From Candidatus Mycoplasma haematobovis (GTDB lineage Bacteria > Bacillota_I > Bacilli_A > Mycoplasmatales > Mycoplasmoidaceae): a stretch of 42,853 bases of DNA. The position numbers and the translations under genes are program-made. Positions 1-8,372 of this stretch are shown here, in pieces (the stretch's first letter is position 1; every line of letters starts with the position of its first letter). The notes under the pieces are model-generated. The model saw nothing but the letters and a program-made list of their open reading frames with translations, was not told the origin of the DNA and made no database searches. The stretch lies in the NCBI RefSeq assembly GCF_001645765.1, contig NZ_LWUJ01000014.1, positions 1-42,853 of the forward strand, read 5' to 3'.

Positions 1-361
1 TGGATTTGGAAATTAGGAAATGATAAAGATAATCTCTATTGACTTTGTCAGATATAGGCTCTATCTTTAATATATGGCTGTTAAATAGGAATTCTCTATC
101 TATATTAATCTTTCCCAATTTCCCAATGGATGCATCCTTTGCAATAATTAAGTCGTTTTTCTTAAGTAAGTATTTATTTAAATCTTGAGAGTAGTCTTCA
201 ACATCTATATAGACTAAATTCTTTTCATTAATTTCAAAGTTATCAATATTTGCCACTCTAAGAATAGGAATTCCTGTTTCTTTGTATGTTGAGGCTTTAA
301 AGCCTCCAAATCCTTTTGAAAACGTACAAACTTCTCCTAAAGTTAAAGACTTAATATTCAA
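1..361 (-). CDS. hsdS: Type I restriction-modification specificity subunit HsdS, 5' part only (cut by window edge)
   Basis: HsdS selects the DNA target for a type I restriction-modification complex by binding the HsdM and HsdR subunits. About 120 N-terminal residues are present. They show the usual start of a target-recognition domain: LGEVCTFSKG near residues 8-17, then GIPILRVANID, a KKNDLIIAKDASIGKLG stretch and FLFNSHILKIEP. The start is a TTG at 361-359 directly preceded by an in-frame TAA, with no ATG alternative, so TTG is either the true start or the 5' end is damaged. The 3' part lies outside the window, so completeness cannot be judged. Neighbouring genes are unrelated paralogous surface-type genes. 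Family assignment is by motif recognition. Confidence 0.8.
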   Translation of the reverse strand, partial: MNIKSLTLGEVCTFSKGFGGFKASTYKETGIPILRVANIDNFEINEKNLVYIDVEDYSQDLNKYLLKKNDLIIAKDASIGKLGKINIDREFLFNSHILKIEPISDKVNRDYLYHFLISKS

Positions 362-746
362 TTAGGTCAAAAAATTACTCAAATTTATAATAAACAGCCA
401 ATAATTTAAATCTATCTAAAATTGCCTTATTTAATGAGTTCTCAACAATAATTTTTTAAAAAATGATAATTAATTTTATTTATTTAAAGAAATATTTTGT
501 TTAATTTAACACTATTAATAGTAATTTCATTTGCAACATTCAAATATATTTTTTTATTCATAAATTAAAGGATTCCAGCTTTAAAGATTTTTAAAAAGAT
601 TAACTAAAAATGGCTTTAGTAACTTATTTCTTTGAAAATATTTATCCTATTTTTGGAATCATAAGGCATTAAATTTTGCTTGGTGTGTTAATGAGAAAAA
701 GCAAATTTAAAAGGTAGAATTGATTTATTGGACAAATTAACAATTA
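362..746. other. AT-rich intergenic stretch with no gene seen
   Basis: This 385-bp stretch between the HsdS fragment (minus) and the first plus-strand gene is very AT-rich. It holds only a 20-codon ATG reading frame at 610-672 that lacks any family resemblance, and no convincing RNA gene, repeat or paired -35/-10 promoter. It probably contains the divergent promoters of the two flanking genes. Confidence 0.5.
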
Positions 747-1124
747 GTGTTTAATTTTAAAGCTTTAATTATTGGATTTATTATTGTTGCTTTGGGAACT
801 GGCGTTACTTATTTATCTTACAAAGCAGAACAAGAAGAATTCAGAGAAGAGTTTGAACTAAATAAATTTAATGAAAAATGAAATAGTGGCGATGATTCTC
901 AAAGATTAGATTTATTGGAAGAAGAATTAAAAAAATTATGTAATGCAAATCCAAATGGATGTAGAACCGATCAAGAAATGAAGGATATGGTTAATAAAAA
1001 ACCAGATTTAAAAAGAATACTTGAAGAAAAATTTACTAATTTTTCAGGAACTAATAATAGTTTTAGCGATATATGTAGGCAAACAATTAAACAAATGAAA
1101 ATTAAAGCCTTTTGTCCAACCTAG
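747..1124 (+). CDS. Small membrane-anchored Cys-containing protein, 125 aa, function unknown
   Basis: Reading TGA as Trp gives an open frame from GTG 747 to TAG 1122-1124; an in-frame TAA lies two codons before the GTG, so the start is well bounded. Residues about 4-22 form one hydrophobic helix followed by a Tyr and a charged segment (EQEEFREEFEL), so the bulk should lie outside the membrane. Four cysteines follow (CNANPNGC, then C-x12-C near the C-terminus). This does not match the C-x22-C spacing of the rest of the window, so it is at best a diverged relative. It converges on the OFF gene ending at 1240. Function not recognised. Confidence 0.75.
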
Positions 1125-1239
1125 CATTAAGTAAATTTTTTGAAAAATATTAATATTTTTAATTGCTATTAATGAGTCTTATGGGACTGTTTTTGATTTT
1201 AAATTTTTTATATCCGTTGCTAAGATTGAAATTTTAATG

Positions 1240-1652
1240 TTAAGAAATGCTTTTATCTATTAGACATGCTTCGCATCATGAATTATAATCTGAGTCTCCT
1301 CCGCATCGGCTTAATTGTTGGTCTGACTCAGCCTCCTTGTAGCAATAATCTCTAAATGATAAAGCATTTGGATATTTTTTTATGAAGTCTTCTTTGTTAT
1401 TTTTAAGATCAAAGCTTTTTGTTCTGTTAGCATAAATTGTTTGTCATAAATTATTATTTTCGTATTCTGGTAAATCTAAGCTTTTTCAATAGTCTCCCCT
1501 ATTTGCTTTAATAATTTTATTTATGTTTCCATAATGAACGACCTTTTGATTTCAATCTATAGCGTCCTTTGTTTTAATCCCTCCAAAAGAAGCAACTGCA
1601 ACCGTTACCCCCCCCCTAGCAAGCCACCAATAATGTTCTTATTTATTTGCAT
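1240..1652 (-). pseudogene. Phase-OFF gene with a nine-G tract near its start (candidate contingency locus)
   Basis: ATG 1652 opens a frame reading MQINKNIIGGLLGGG and then meets a TAA immediately after a run of nine G (nine C on the plus strand, 1608-1616). One extra G, or two fewer, restores a continuous frame of about 137 residues to TAA 1240. That frame has a hydrophobic N-terminus, six TGA/TGG Trp codons and a Cys-rich end (FRDYCYKEAESD, RCGGDSDYNSWCEAC). No alternative start exists in the downstream frame, because a TAA precedes it. It lies 6 bp behind the stop of the family A gene at 1659, so it is probably co-transcribed. OFF as sequenced; an error in the homopolymer count is the alternative. 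Confidence 0.75.
1608..1616 (-). repeat. Homopolymer tract (G9 on the coding strand)
   Basis: Nine consecutive C on the plus strand, in an otherwise AT-rich region, lie about 12 codons into the minus-strand gene 1240-1652. A tract of this length is a typical slipped-strand mispairing site, and the current length puts the gene out of frame. Confidence 0.85.
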
Positions 1653-1658
1653 TAATTC

Positions 1659-2312
1659 CTAATCAGATTTAGCTTCAGTACATCATTGTTTAACCGCTAA
1701 ATAAGTTGGATCTTTAGTATTTTTTACCTCTGTTTGTTTTTTGCTGTCACATTTTGTTTTGTAATCATTAGGTGCATTTAGGCTGTTACTTTCTTTTATT
1801 GTCGGTCAATCATCAAGACCTAATTCATTGTTATTATTTATGTTAGCGATGTAATTTTTTCAAGCTTTGTTTCATTTTGCATCTCCTTGATTTGCATTTA
1901 TTAGTACGATATCTTTTTCTTCTCCTATTAAAGATGAAATGGAAAAAGACTTAGTACATAAATCTTTAACTTGTTGATAAGTATCAGATTTATTATCTGT
2001 TGTTCTTTCAGATGCTTTACTATAGCAGGTATCTTTAAAGTTTTGTGGAATATCGCTTTCGCTAGTTGTTTTTCCAGTATAGTTATCTAATCTTCATATG
2101 TTATTTCCTTTTGCAACATATTCTTTTCATCTTTTCAATCACTCTGTATCAGAATCACTAGAACTTAGCAATTTTAAGTCTTCTTTCTTAATAAGTTCTG
2201 AAATACTTTCTTTTGTAAGTCGATCATAGGCTACATAACTACCAGTAGAAATAGCGGCAGCTCCTGTTAATCCGATAGCTAATTTTGCTGCTATGCTTGG
2301 ACTAAGATTCAT
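1659..2312 (-). CDS. Family A two-module C-x22-C membrane-anchored protein (217 aa)
   Basis: ATG 2312 to TAG 1659, intact when TGA is Trp. The hydrophobic N-terminal helix spans about residues 8-29. Module 1 has WLKRWKEY (58-65), NFKDTC and cysteines 96 and 119; module 2 has WNKAWKNY (147-154), YKTKC and cysteines 188 and 211. Both pairs are separated by exactly 22 residues, and the second ends QWCTEAK. There are no other cysteines. The start is 8 bp downstream of the stop of the A gene at 2321, and the OFF gene 1240-1652 follows 6 bp later, suggesting one transcript. Probable surface protein; no enzymatic motif seen. Confidence 0.9.
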
Positions 2313-2320
2313 TTAAAGAA

Positions 2321-2992
2321 TTATGCCGGCCTAGAAACTGGAGTTTTAGCTTCAGTACATCATTGTTTAACTACTGAATATGCTTTATCTTTATTATTTT
2401 TTATTTCTTCTGCTTGTTTTGCTTCACATCGCGTACCATAGTCATTAGGAACAGTTTCTGCTTTGATGTCGCCAGTTAAAGCAAGACCTAAAGGATTTTC
2501 TGTTTTGGCTTCTGCAAAATATTTACTTCAAACAGCCTTTCATTTTGTGTTATCTGAAGGAGTTGTTTTTGCGGATATTAGTTGGATACTTTCATCTTTT
2601 GCTATTAATTCGGATACGGTAAAGCCTTTAGTACAGAATTCTGCAATTTCATCGTAGATATCTTTTTGACTAGTGATATTAATTCTTTTGGCAGATCTAT
2701 AGATACATGCATCTTTAAAGTCCGCAGGAGCATCATCAGATTTGCTAGTGTTTGCTTGATAACTTGATAACGCTCATTTATTATTGCCTTTTTTTACATA
2801 TTCTTGTCATCTTTTTCCTCATTGGACTTTTTCTCCTTCTTTTGTAAGTAAAGTTAAATCATCCTCTTTAAGTAATTCAGTAATCTTAGTTCCTAAGAGA
2901 TATTCATTTGTTAAGTAGCCTCCAGTAGCTATAGTAGCTGCACCAGCAACGCCCGCAACCACTTTTGTTCCTATACTTAAATTAATTGCCAT
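2321..2992 (-). CDS. Family A two-module C-x22-C membrane-anchored protein (223 aa)
   Basis: ATG 2992 to TAA 2321. N-terminal helix about residues 7-27 (Ala/Gly/Val-rich), then LLKEDDLTLLT, WGKRWQEY (58-65), DFKDAC with Cys 96 and EFCTK with Cys 120 (spacing 23 here). The second module has WKAVWSKYF, YGTRC and QWCTEAK, spaced 22. The last residues (TPVSRPA) extend beyond the usual end. First gene of a minus-strand run with 1659-2312. It lies back to back with the family C relic at 3037, the same divergent arrangement seen for B and C genes elsewhere, but here with an A gene. Probable surface protein. Confidence 0.9.
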
Positions 2993-3036
2993 TTAGATTA
3001 AATAATAGTTTTGTTTTTTAAAAGAATGAAACTTAT

Positions 3037-3603
3037 ATGAGTTCATTAATACCAAAAATAATTGGCGGTAGCACTAAGCACTTTAGGAGCTGATGCTTAT
3101 TTATTTTGGAATTAAAGAATTATTAAAGCCTACAACATTTAAAGGTAAGCTAGTCAGTAAGGGATTTAAACCTATTAGATCAGATGATATTGCTCATCGA
3201 GATTTAGAGTTTGAATCTGATCAAGAAGAATAATGGTACTAAATTAAAGAAAGAGTGTGAAAAGTGATTAAATTCAGATTCTGAGAAAGATATAGAGAAT
3301 GTTAAGAAATGATGTGGAATAAGGTTAATTAGTAATGAGATAGCAAGAAGAAAGAAAATTCTTTTTACTAAAGTTGAAGGTGTTGGTTTAGATTGGAATA
3401 ATACTTACAGTCAAAGAATGCGTTTAAATTCAGATACCTCTCACTTGAGACTAGGTGTTGATAAATTAACAGACGACGAAAAGTGATTGAAAGTTGTTCA
3501 AGGATGATGCAAAAAAGTGGAGGGTTCAGATTATTTAGCTTCCACGAAAAATATTGCTAAATTAACTGAAGATTGATGTACTAAAGAGGGAGTCAATCAG
3601 TAG
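3037..3603 (+). pseudogene. Family C pseudogene with several frameshifts
   Basis: The joined frames read as a family C protein: MSSLIPKIIGGS, LSTLGADAY, FGIKELLKP, WCGIRLIS, a WN..YSQR segment, GWCKKVEGSDY and DWCTKEGVNQ. Compared with the intact copy at 5038, 8 bp are missing between two AGCACT repeats about ten codons in. A 4-bp duplication (TTAT twice) follows about 30 bp later. A third frameshift lies in GATCAAGAAGAATAATGG at about 3222-3236. Three changes and no long open frame from the start make this a decayed gene, not a simple switch. It ends at TAG 3601-3603. Confidence 0.8.
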
Positions 3604-3695
3604 TAAATTATTATTAAGTTGTTTTTGGTTATTGTTTATTTCTTAAATGGTTTGTAGTTTATTGCTACAAGAAAAAAAATTTTAATTAGTTAATA

Positions 3696-3900
3696 ATGAC
3701 TTTAATTCAAAAGATTGGTGATGGCGCATCTGCAGAGGTTATTACTTCTTCTGCGGGATCAGTTATCAAGTTATTCGACAACTACTAAGGAAGTTCAAGT
3801 AGTCGCAAAGTCAGAAATTAGAAAAGAAGAAACTCCGAGGTATTCAGGTTTCTTAGATTGGCCGTTTAAGAGTGATGTTAATCTTTCTTTGGATATTTAA
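3696..3900 (+). pseudogene. Family M micro-protein gene broken by a one-base insertion
   Basis: ATG 3696 starts MTLIQKI and continues through SSAGSVI, matching the small protein at 5942 (MTLNNKI..SSAGSVISYS). At GTTATCAAGTTATTC one extra A relative to that paralog shifts the frame. Removing it gives SYSTTTKEVQVVAKSE and an end at TAA 3900, about 67 residues in all. The C-terminus (LDWPFKSDVNLSLDI) lacks the final Trp-Phe of the intact copies at 5695, 5942 and 6194. Inactive as sequenced. Confidence 0.7.
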
Positions 3901-3943
3901 AATTTTTTTATTTTTGGCGTTAGTAATAAGAAACTAGTTTAAA

Positions 3944-4579
3944 TTATTTAGCGCAACCACTCTTTACAGCCAAGTAAAGTTTTTCTTTTTTATTCTTTAC
4001 TTCTTTTTCTAGGGCAGCCTTACATTTTGTTTTGTAATCAGAGGGAACTTCATTTTCTTTTGTACTTGCTGTGTCTCAACTACCAATCTCTAATAAATTA
4101 TTTGTTTTGTAATCTAAACGATATCTTTTTCATGCATTAGTTCAATCTGTTTCATTATTCCCTGTTTCTTGTAGTACTATTACTTTTCCCTCTAATAATT
4201 TTGAAATTTTTGTAGATTTAGTACACCATTTTTCTATGTCTAGATAAATACCCTTTTCATTACCTTTAGAAGCTAAAGAATAGTTATTTAAACAATGGTC
4301 TTTAAAATTCTGAGGAGCTTTATCTAAATTTGACTTGGATGTTAAATAGCTTGGTAATTTTCATTTATCATTTCCGTCATTAACATATTCCTTTCATCTT
4401 TTGGCTCATTCTGTGTCGTCATCACTGGAAGTAAGAAGAGTTAAATCATTCTTATTAATAAGGTCAGAGATTCTTTCTTTTGTTATGTTGTCATAAATAA
4501 AGTAGCTACCAGTAGCTAATGTACTTCCCCCAATTAAACCAATAACTACTTTAGCTCCTAAACTTGAATTAATTGTCAT
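3944..4579 (-). CDS. Family A two-module C-x22-C membrane-anchored protein (211 aa)
   Basis: ATG 4579 to TAA 3944. N-terminal helix about residues 7-28 (KVVIGLIGGSTLATGSYF). Module 1: WAKRWKEY (58-65), NFKDHC with Cys 96 and KWCTK with Cys 119. Module 2: WTNAWKRY, YKTKC with Cys 186, and Cys 209 in an unusual SGCAK end instead of the usual WCTK. Both pairs are spaced 22. The start overlaps the end of the family B gene at 4569 by 11 bp, so B and A are probably translated from one message starting near 5006. Probable surface protein. Confidence 0.9.
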
Positions 4580-5006
4580 CTGTCTCTTCTTTTGTACAGT
4601 ATTTTTCTACCTTTTTAAATTCATCTTGCCATATTCCCGAAACTTCTTTGTTTGCTCTACTAATGCATTCATCTTTAAATTCATCTGGGGCTTCATTGGG
4701 CTTCTTCTTTTTCTCAATGTAATTTGATAAGTTTCAGTTATTTTTTGATTCATCTACTGTCGCTTGCACTTGAGCACCATCTCCACTTGGTTGTGGTTTG
4801 GGAGTATTATCTTTTACGTATTCTGCCCAATTCTTATTTCATGCATCAACATCTTCTGTTTTGGACAGCATTATTCGTTTCTTTACTTTAAGAAACTCAG
4901 TAATTTTTCTTGGATTATCTTTAAGAAATATATAACCTCCGGTTATTATTCCTCCTACAGTAGTTAATCCAATACCACTCAAAACTAAGTTAGTAGATAA
5001 TGACAT
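4569..5006 (-). CDS. Family B one-module C-x22-C protein with Pro-containing linker (145 aa)
   Basis: ATG 5006 to TAA 4569. An upstream in-frame extension to 5057 is rejected because related copies begin at the equivalent Met before SLITN-type sequence. Helix about residues 7-28, then KDNPRKITEFLKVKKR, WNKNWAEY (56-63), a polar linker with PKPQPSG, WNLSNY, APDEFKDEC (Cys 114) and KYCTKEE (Cys 137). One cysteine pair, spaced 22. It is divergent from family C gene 5038 across 31 bp, and overlaps the downstream A gene by 11 bp. Half the size of family A: one module instead of two. Confidence 0.88.
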
Positions 5007-5020
5007 ATTCTTACTTCTTT

Positions 5021-5027
5021 TATAAGT
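5021..5027 (+). promoter_or_regulatory. TATAAGT box before a family C gene (putative -10)
   Basis: TATAAGT begins 17 bp before ATG 5038. The same heptamer stands 14-15 bp before the other three family C starts (11658, 13657, 15432), in intergenic DNA that is otherwise diverged, so it is probably a -10 element giving a very short leader. No consistent -35 was seen. Confidence 0.5.
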
Positions 5028-5037
5028 AATAGCCAAT

Positions 5038-5649
5038 ATGAACCCATTAATACCCAAAGCAATTGGTAGTACTGTAGTACTAAGCGCTTTGGGAACAGGT
5101 ACTTATTTTGGAGTTAAGGAGTGAACAAGAGAAGAAACACTTAGGGAGAAATTGACTAAAGCAAACTTTAGGTTTATTAAGATGGGAGAAAAAGCGCAGT
5201 GGGATTTGGAATTTAAATCAGATGAGACTACTATTAAGCAAGAATTGGGAGCACATGTTACAGGCGGAGATAAACTTGAGCAGGAGTGCCAAAAAATGTT
5301 GAATTCTTCTTCAGATGTAAATTTAGTTAAAGCTAAGAAATGATGCGGAATAAGATCAATTAGTAATCAGTTGTCAAGAAATAAGAAAACGTTTTTAGTT
5401 GCTGATAATTCAAGAGATGTTGAGGCTAAATGAACTGCCACTTATGGTAAGAGAAGAACGGATGTAGCAGATATGAAAAAAGTAGGATTAACTGAGTCTT
5501 GGCCAGATAATGAAAATGCAGGTTTGGCAAAGGTTAAAGAATGATGCGGTAAGCAAGTAAATGTGGATTATTCAGTTACTAATGTTGAGACTTACGAAGT
5601 TACTGAGGCTTGATGTACTGAACAAGGAGCACAAGCAACATTTAAGTAA
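5038..5649 (+). CDS. Family C two-module membrane-anchored protein (203 aa)
   Basis: ATG 5038 to TAA 5649. N-terminal helix in IGSTVVLSALGTGTYF (about 9-24), then KEWTREETLREKL, FRFIKMGEKAQWDLEF and cysteines 84, 103, 170 and 193. Signature blocks are KKWCGIRSISNQLSRN, KWTATYGKRRTDV and EAWCTEQGA. The second pair is spaced 22, the first 18. It is the intact reference for the relic at 3037. It sits divergently against the family B gene at 5006, behind a TATAAGT box. Probable surface protein, no known catalytic motif. Confidence 0.9.
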
Positions 5650-5694
5650 TTATTCTTTCTTTTGTTATTCCTTGTTATAAGATAGACAAAAATA

Positions 5695-5910
5695 ATGACA
5701 ATAGCTAAAAAAATATCTACTGTCGCAACTGGGGCTGTTTTTGCTTCTTCAACTAGTGCAGTTATATGTTATTCTATGTTTAATAAATCTGCAACAACCC
5801 AACAATACGAAGATAAATTAGATACTCCAGTCAAGTTTGAAAATCACGTAGATTTTTCAACTTGACTTTCATATAAAGAAACACCCGATAGCTATTTAAG
5901 TTGATTCTAA
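5695..5910 (+). CDS. Family M micro-protein with N-terminal signal segment and Trp-Phe end (71 aa)
   Basis: ATG 5695 to TAA 5910. Residues about 4-25 (KKISTVATGAVFASSTSAV) look like a signal or anchor segment with two Lys before a small-residue hydrophobic run. A short polar domain of about 45 residues follows and the protein ends DSYLSWF. Two further intact copies lie directly downstream (5942, 6194) and one broken copy at 3696. Shared features are the start MT(L/I), the SSxxSAV-type segment and the final Trp-Phe. No function recognised; an exported peptide or small surface protein is possible. Confidence 0.75.
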
Positions 5911-5941
5911 TTTTGTTTTTTGAGACGATAGTTTATTCTAT

Positions 5942-6169
5942 ATGACTTTAAATAATAAGATACTTGCTATCGCGACTACTGCTTTAGTTACTTCCTCTGC
6001 TGGTTCAGTTATCAGTTATTCGGTAACTACCAACATTAAAGTTGCGGAAAAAATAAAAGAGCCAATCAATACTGAAACAGTACCAAAAAGCAAAGGAGAT
6101 GGTTGTTATGACTTCTCAAACTGACCTTGTGTTTCTATGGGCAAGGAAACATATGATGATTGATTTTAA
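5942..6169 (+). CDS. Family M micro-protein (75 aa)
   Basis: ATG 5942 to TAA 6169, running through TGA Trp codons at 6122 and 6161. The N-terminal segment KILAIATTALVTSSAGSV is a short hydrophobic run after NNK, typical of a signal or anchor. The polar part contains two cysteines (GDGCYDFSNWPCVSM), unique among the copies here, and the end is YDDWF. It follows the copy at 5695 by 31 bp and precedes the copy at 6194 by 24 bp, so the three are probably one transcript. Function unknown. Confidence 0.75.
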
Positions 6170-6193
6170 TTTTTTATAAGTAGATGGTTAGTA

Positions 6194-6424
6194 ATGACTT
6201 TAACTAATAAGATATTGATGGTTGCAACTACTGCTTTAGTTGCTTCTTCTTCCGGAGCTGTTGTAAGTTATTCTACCTCAAATACTAGTTCAATATCAAC
6301 AAGAACTGAAGCACTAGAAAAGGAAGATAATAAAATTGATAATCCTTTGGTTTGAGCTAGTTTTAAAGATAAGGGTAATTCTGGATCTAACTCTGAAAAT
6401 GTTAATCCACTGGATTGATTTTAA
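6194..6424 (+). CDS. Family M micro-protein (76 aa)
   Basis: ATG 6194 to TAA 6422-6424. MTLTNKILMVATTALVASSS is close to the N-terminus of the copy at 5942, while the remainder (acidic stretch LEKEDNKIDN, a Ser/Asn-rich stretch, then NPLDWF) is unrelated apart from the final Trp-Phe. This is the window's usual pattern of a conserved leader with a variable body. Last of three tandem copies; it converges on the minus-strand A gene ending at 6465. No cysteines. Function unknown. Confidence 0.75.
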
Positions 6425-6464
6425 TTTTTCGAATTTACTTAGCAGTTGAAACTTAACTAATTTA

Positions 6465-7106
6465 TTATTTATTGGTTGTGCATCAAGATTTAACTGTTAA
6501 ATAAGTTGGATCCTTTTTATTTCTCACTTCTTTAACTTTTTCTTCATCACATCTGGTTTTGTAATTGCTTGGAACTGTCGTTCTTACAGAACTCTCTAAA
6601 TTTCCAAGTTTAAGTGGGTCAGAAGATTTAACTTCGTCAAAATATTTACCTCAAGCCTCTTTTCATTTTTGGTGTTGAGAATCTCCTTCAGCTATCAATT
6701 GAATTTTTTCTTCCTTTCCTATTAATTCAGATACGGCAAAGCCTTTAGTACAGAATTCTGCTACTTCCTTGTAAATATCTGTTTGATTATCATTCACCTT
6801 TTTTGTGGAATTGTAAGTGCATGCTTCTTTAAAATTTTCTGGCGCTGAGCCTGTATTTTTAGAGCTAGTATCATAGTTACTTAAATTTCATTTATTATCG
6901 CCTTTATCAATATATTCTTTTCATCTTTTTGTCCATTGTCCAGCATCACCTCCTTTAGCCAATAAAACTAATTCATCTTTTTCAAGTAATTCAGTAATCT
7001 TAGTTCCCGATAAATATTCATTAGCTACATAACCACCGACACCTACAGTAGTAGCACTTCCAATTCCCAAAGCAATTTTTGCTCCTAAATTAAATTTAAG
7101 TGCCAC
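6465..7106 (-). CDS. Family A two-module C-x22-C membrane-anchored protein (213 aa)
   Basis: GTG 7106 to TAA 6465. The GTG shares its first base with the TAG stop of the family B gene at 7106, and it is the only start that gives the family N-terminus (ALKFNLGAKIALGIG). Helix about 8-27. Module 1: WTKRWKEY (58-65), cysteines 96 and 119. Module 2: WKEAWGKYF, YKTRC with Cys 186 and SWCTTNK with Cys 209. Both pairs are spaced 22. It is the last gene of a minus-strand run beginning at 11596. Probable surface protein. Confidence 0.88.
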
Positions 7107-7504
7107 TATTTAGAACAATAATTTTCTACTTCCTTGTATGCTTCATCTTTGTCACTAATTACTCTTTTTGTTGCACGAATTCCACATTCTTTTTTGAAGC
7201 TATTTGGAGCAGTATTTCTTGTATTCTTTTGTGTAGATCAATCCGATAATCCTCAAATATCTGTTTCTTTTGGAGTTTTGGCAGACTCTCCAGCGCTATT
7301 AGTGTCTATATATTTTCCTCAATTTGTATTCCAAGCGCTAGCATCACCAGATTGATCAGTTAGTAATGTCTTATTATTTTTTTTCAGTAATTCAGTAATA
7401 GATTGTGTTTTGTCTTTAAATACTTCATATCCTCCGTAAGCCACACCTCCCGCAACAGCTAACCCACCAACTCCTATTGATATATTAGTTAATAAACTTG
7501 GCAT
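7106..7504 (-). CDS. Family B one-module C-x22-C protein (132 aa)
   Basis: ATG 7504 to TAG 7106. Helix about residues 6-28 (ISIGVGGLAVAGGVAYGG), then a TELLKKNNKTLLTD segment, WNTNWGKY (58-65), a short polar linker, WGLSDW, APNSFKKEC (Cys 107) and NYCSK (Cys 130), spaced 22. The linker is short and lacks the proline tracts of other B proteins. Its stop overlaps the GTG of the downstream A gene by one base, suggesting translational coupling. The broken B copy 7510-7813 lies just upstream. Confidence 0.88.
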
Positions 7505-7509
7505 AATTA

Positions 7510-7813
7510 TTATGTTGATTTATTTCTTGTACACCATTCAATAAAGTTTTTTATTCTTGAGAATTTTTGTTACTTACTTTTCATTAATTGTTGATTTGCA
7601 AGTTGATTCAAAATTTTTGTTTATTTTTAATAGTATTTCCAAAATATTTTTTCATGACACGCTCTTCAATTCATCCACGCCATTGTTACCTAATACTACT
7701 TTTGTGGTTTCTGACTTAAGTAGCTCTGAAATTGGGGTTTCTCTATTACTTAAGTGAACAGCGCCTATGATTCCGCCAACTATTACTACCCCTCCCGCCA
7801 TGACAACTAACAA
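7510..7813 (-). pseudogene. Degenerate family B copy
   Basis: From about TTG 7813 the frame reads TKLL-like residues, then VVMAGGVVIVGG, ISELLKSE, SWKNILEILLKINKNF and STCKSTINEK before a TAA. The family C-terminus (NFIEWCTRNKST, ending at 7510) is in another frame about 20 bp later. The N-terminus resembles the intact B gene at 10005 (TKLLAFGAGG..ISDLL), but the expected ATG is missing; ATG 7801 would remove half of the helix. The W-x3-W motif is also lost. Decayed gene in the middle of an otherwise intact run. Confidence 0.65.
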
Positions 7814-7853
7814 TTTTGTTTATAGGGACGTATTAACTAATTTTTTGAATTAA

Positions 7854-8372
7854 CTATGTATCTTCTCCATCCTCTGATTGAACCGCTTTAGTACAGTACT
7901 TTTCAATATTTTGATACTCACTATCTCAAGTGCCAGATACATTTCTGGCTTTAAATTCTTCACATTTATCTTTAAAGCTACTCAAAATAATATTATCCTT
8001 TACTTCTTGCGGATTTCAACCATCTAATCCTCAAATATCTTTTTTGTTTATAGTTTTCACAGTTCTTCTTGTCGTCCTTGGGGTTTGCCCAGCTTTAGTA
8101 CTTGGTGGAGTAGCTGGAGGAGGAGGGACTTGAGAAGCAGGCTCTTCAGTTACTTTAGTAGTACTATTGTCATCCACATACTTTTTCCAGTTTGCATTTC
8201 AACTATCATTATCTGCATTCTTATCTAAAAATGTTTTCTTTTGTTTTTGCAGTAACTCAGTAACGGGTCTCGGATTATCTTTGAATACAAAATAACCTCC
8301 ATAAGCTAATCCACCAGCAGAAGCAATTCCTACTCCTGTTATTGTTAAATGAGTTGTTGTTGGTAATGCCAT
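7854..8372 (-). CDS. Family B one-module protein with long proline-rich linker (172 aa)
   Basis: ATG 8372 to TAG 7854. Helix about 9-30 (TITGVGIASAGGLAYGGYF), KDNPRPVTELLQKQKK, WNANWKKY (58-65), then a Pro/Thr-rich linker of about 45 residues (QVPPPPATPPS), WGLDGW, SSFKDKC (Cys 137) and KYCTKAVQ (Cys 160), spaced 22. Its first 40 residues and their DNA are nearly identical to the B gene at 10522, while the rest differs. The ATG overlaps the stop of the upstream A gene by one base (TAATG). Confidence 0.9.

Noticed and set aside
610-672. Small ATG frame of 20 codons (MALVTYFFENIYPIFG)
   Set aside because: Too short, no family match, no ribosome binding site, in AT-rich intergenic DNA.
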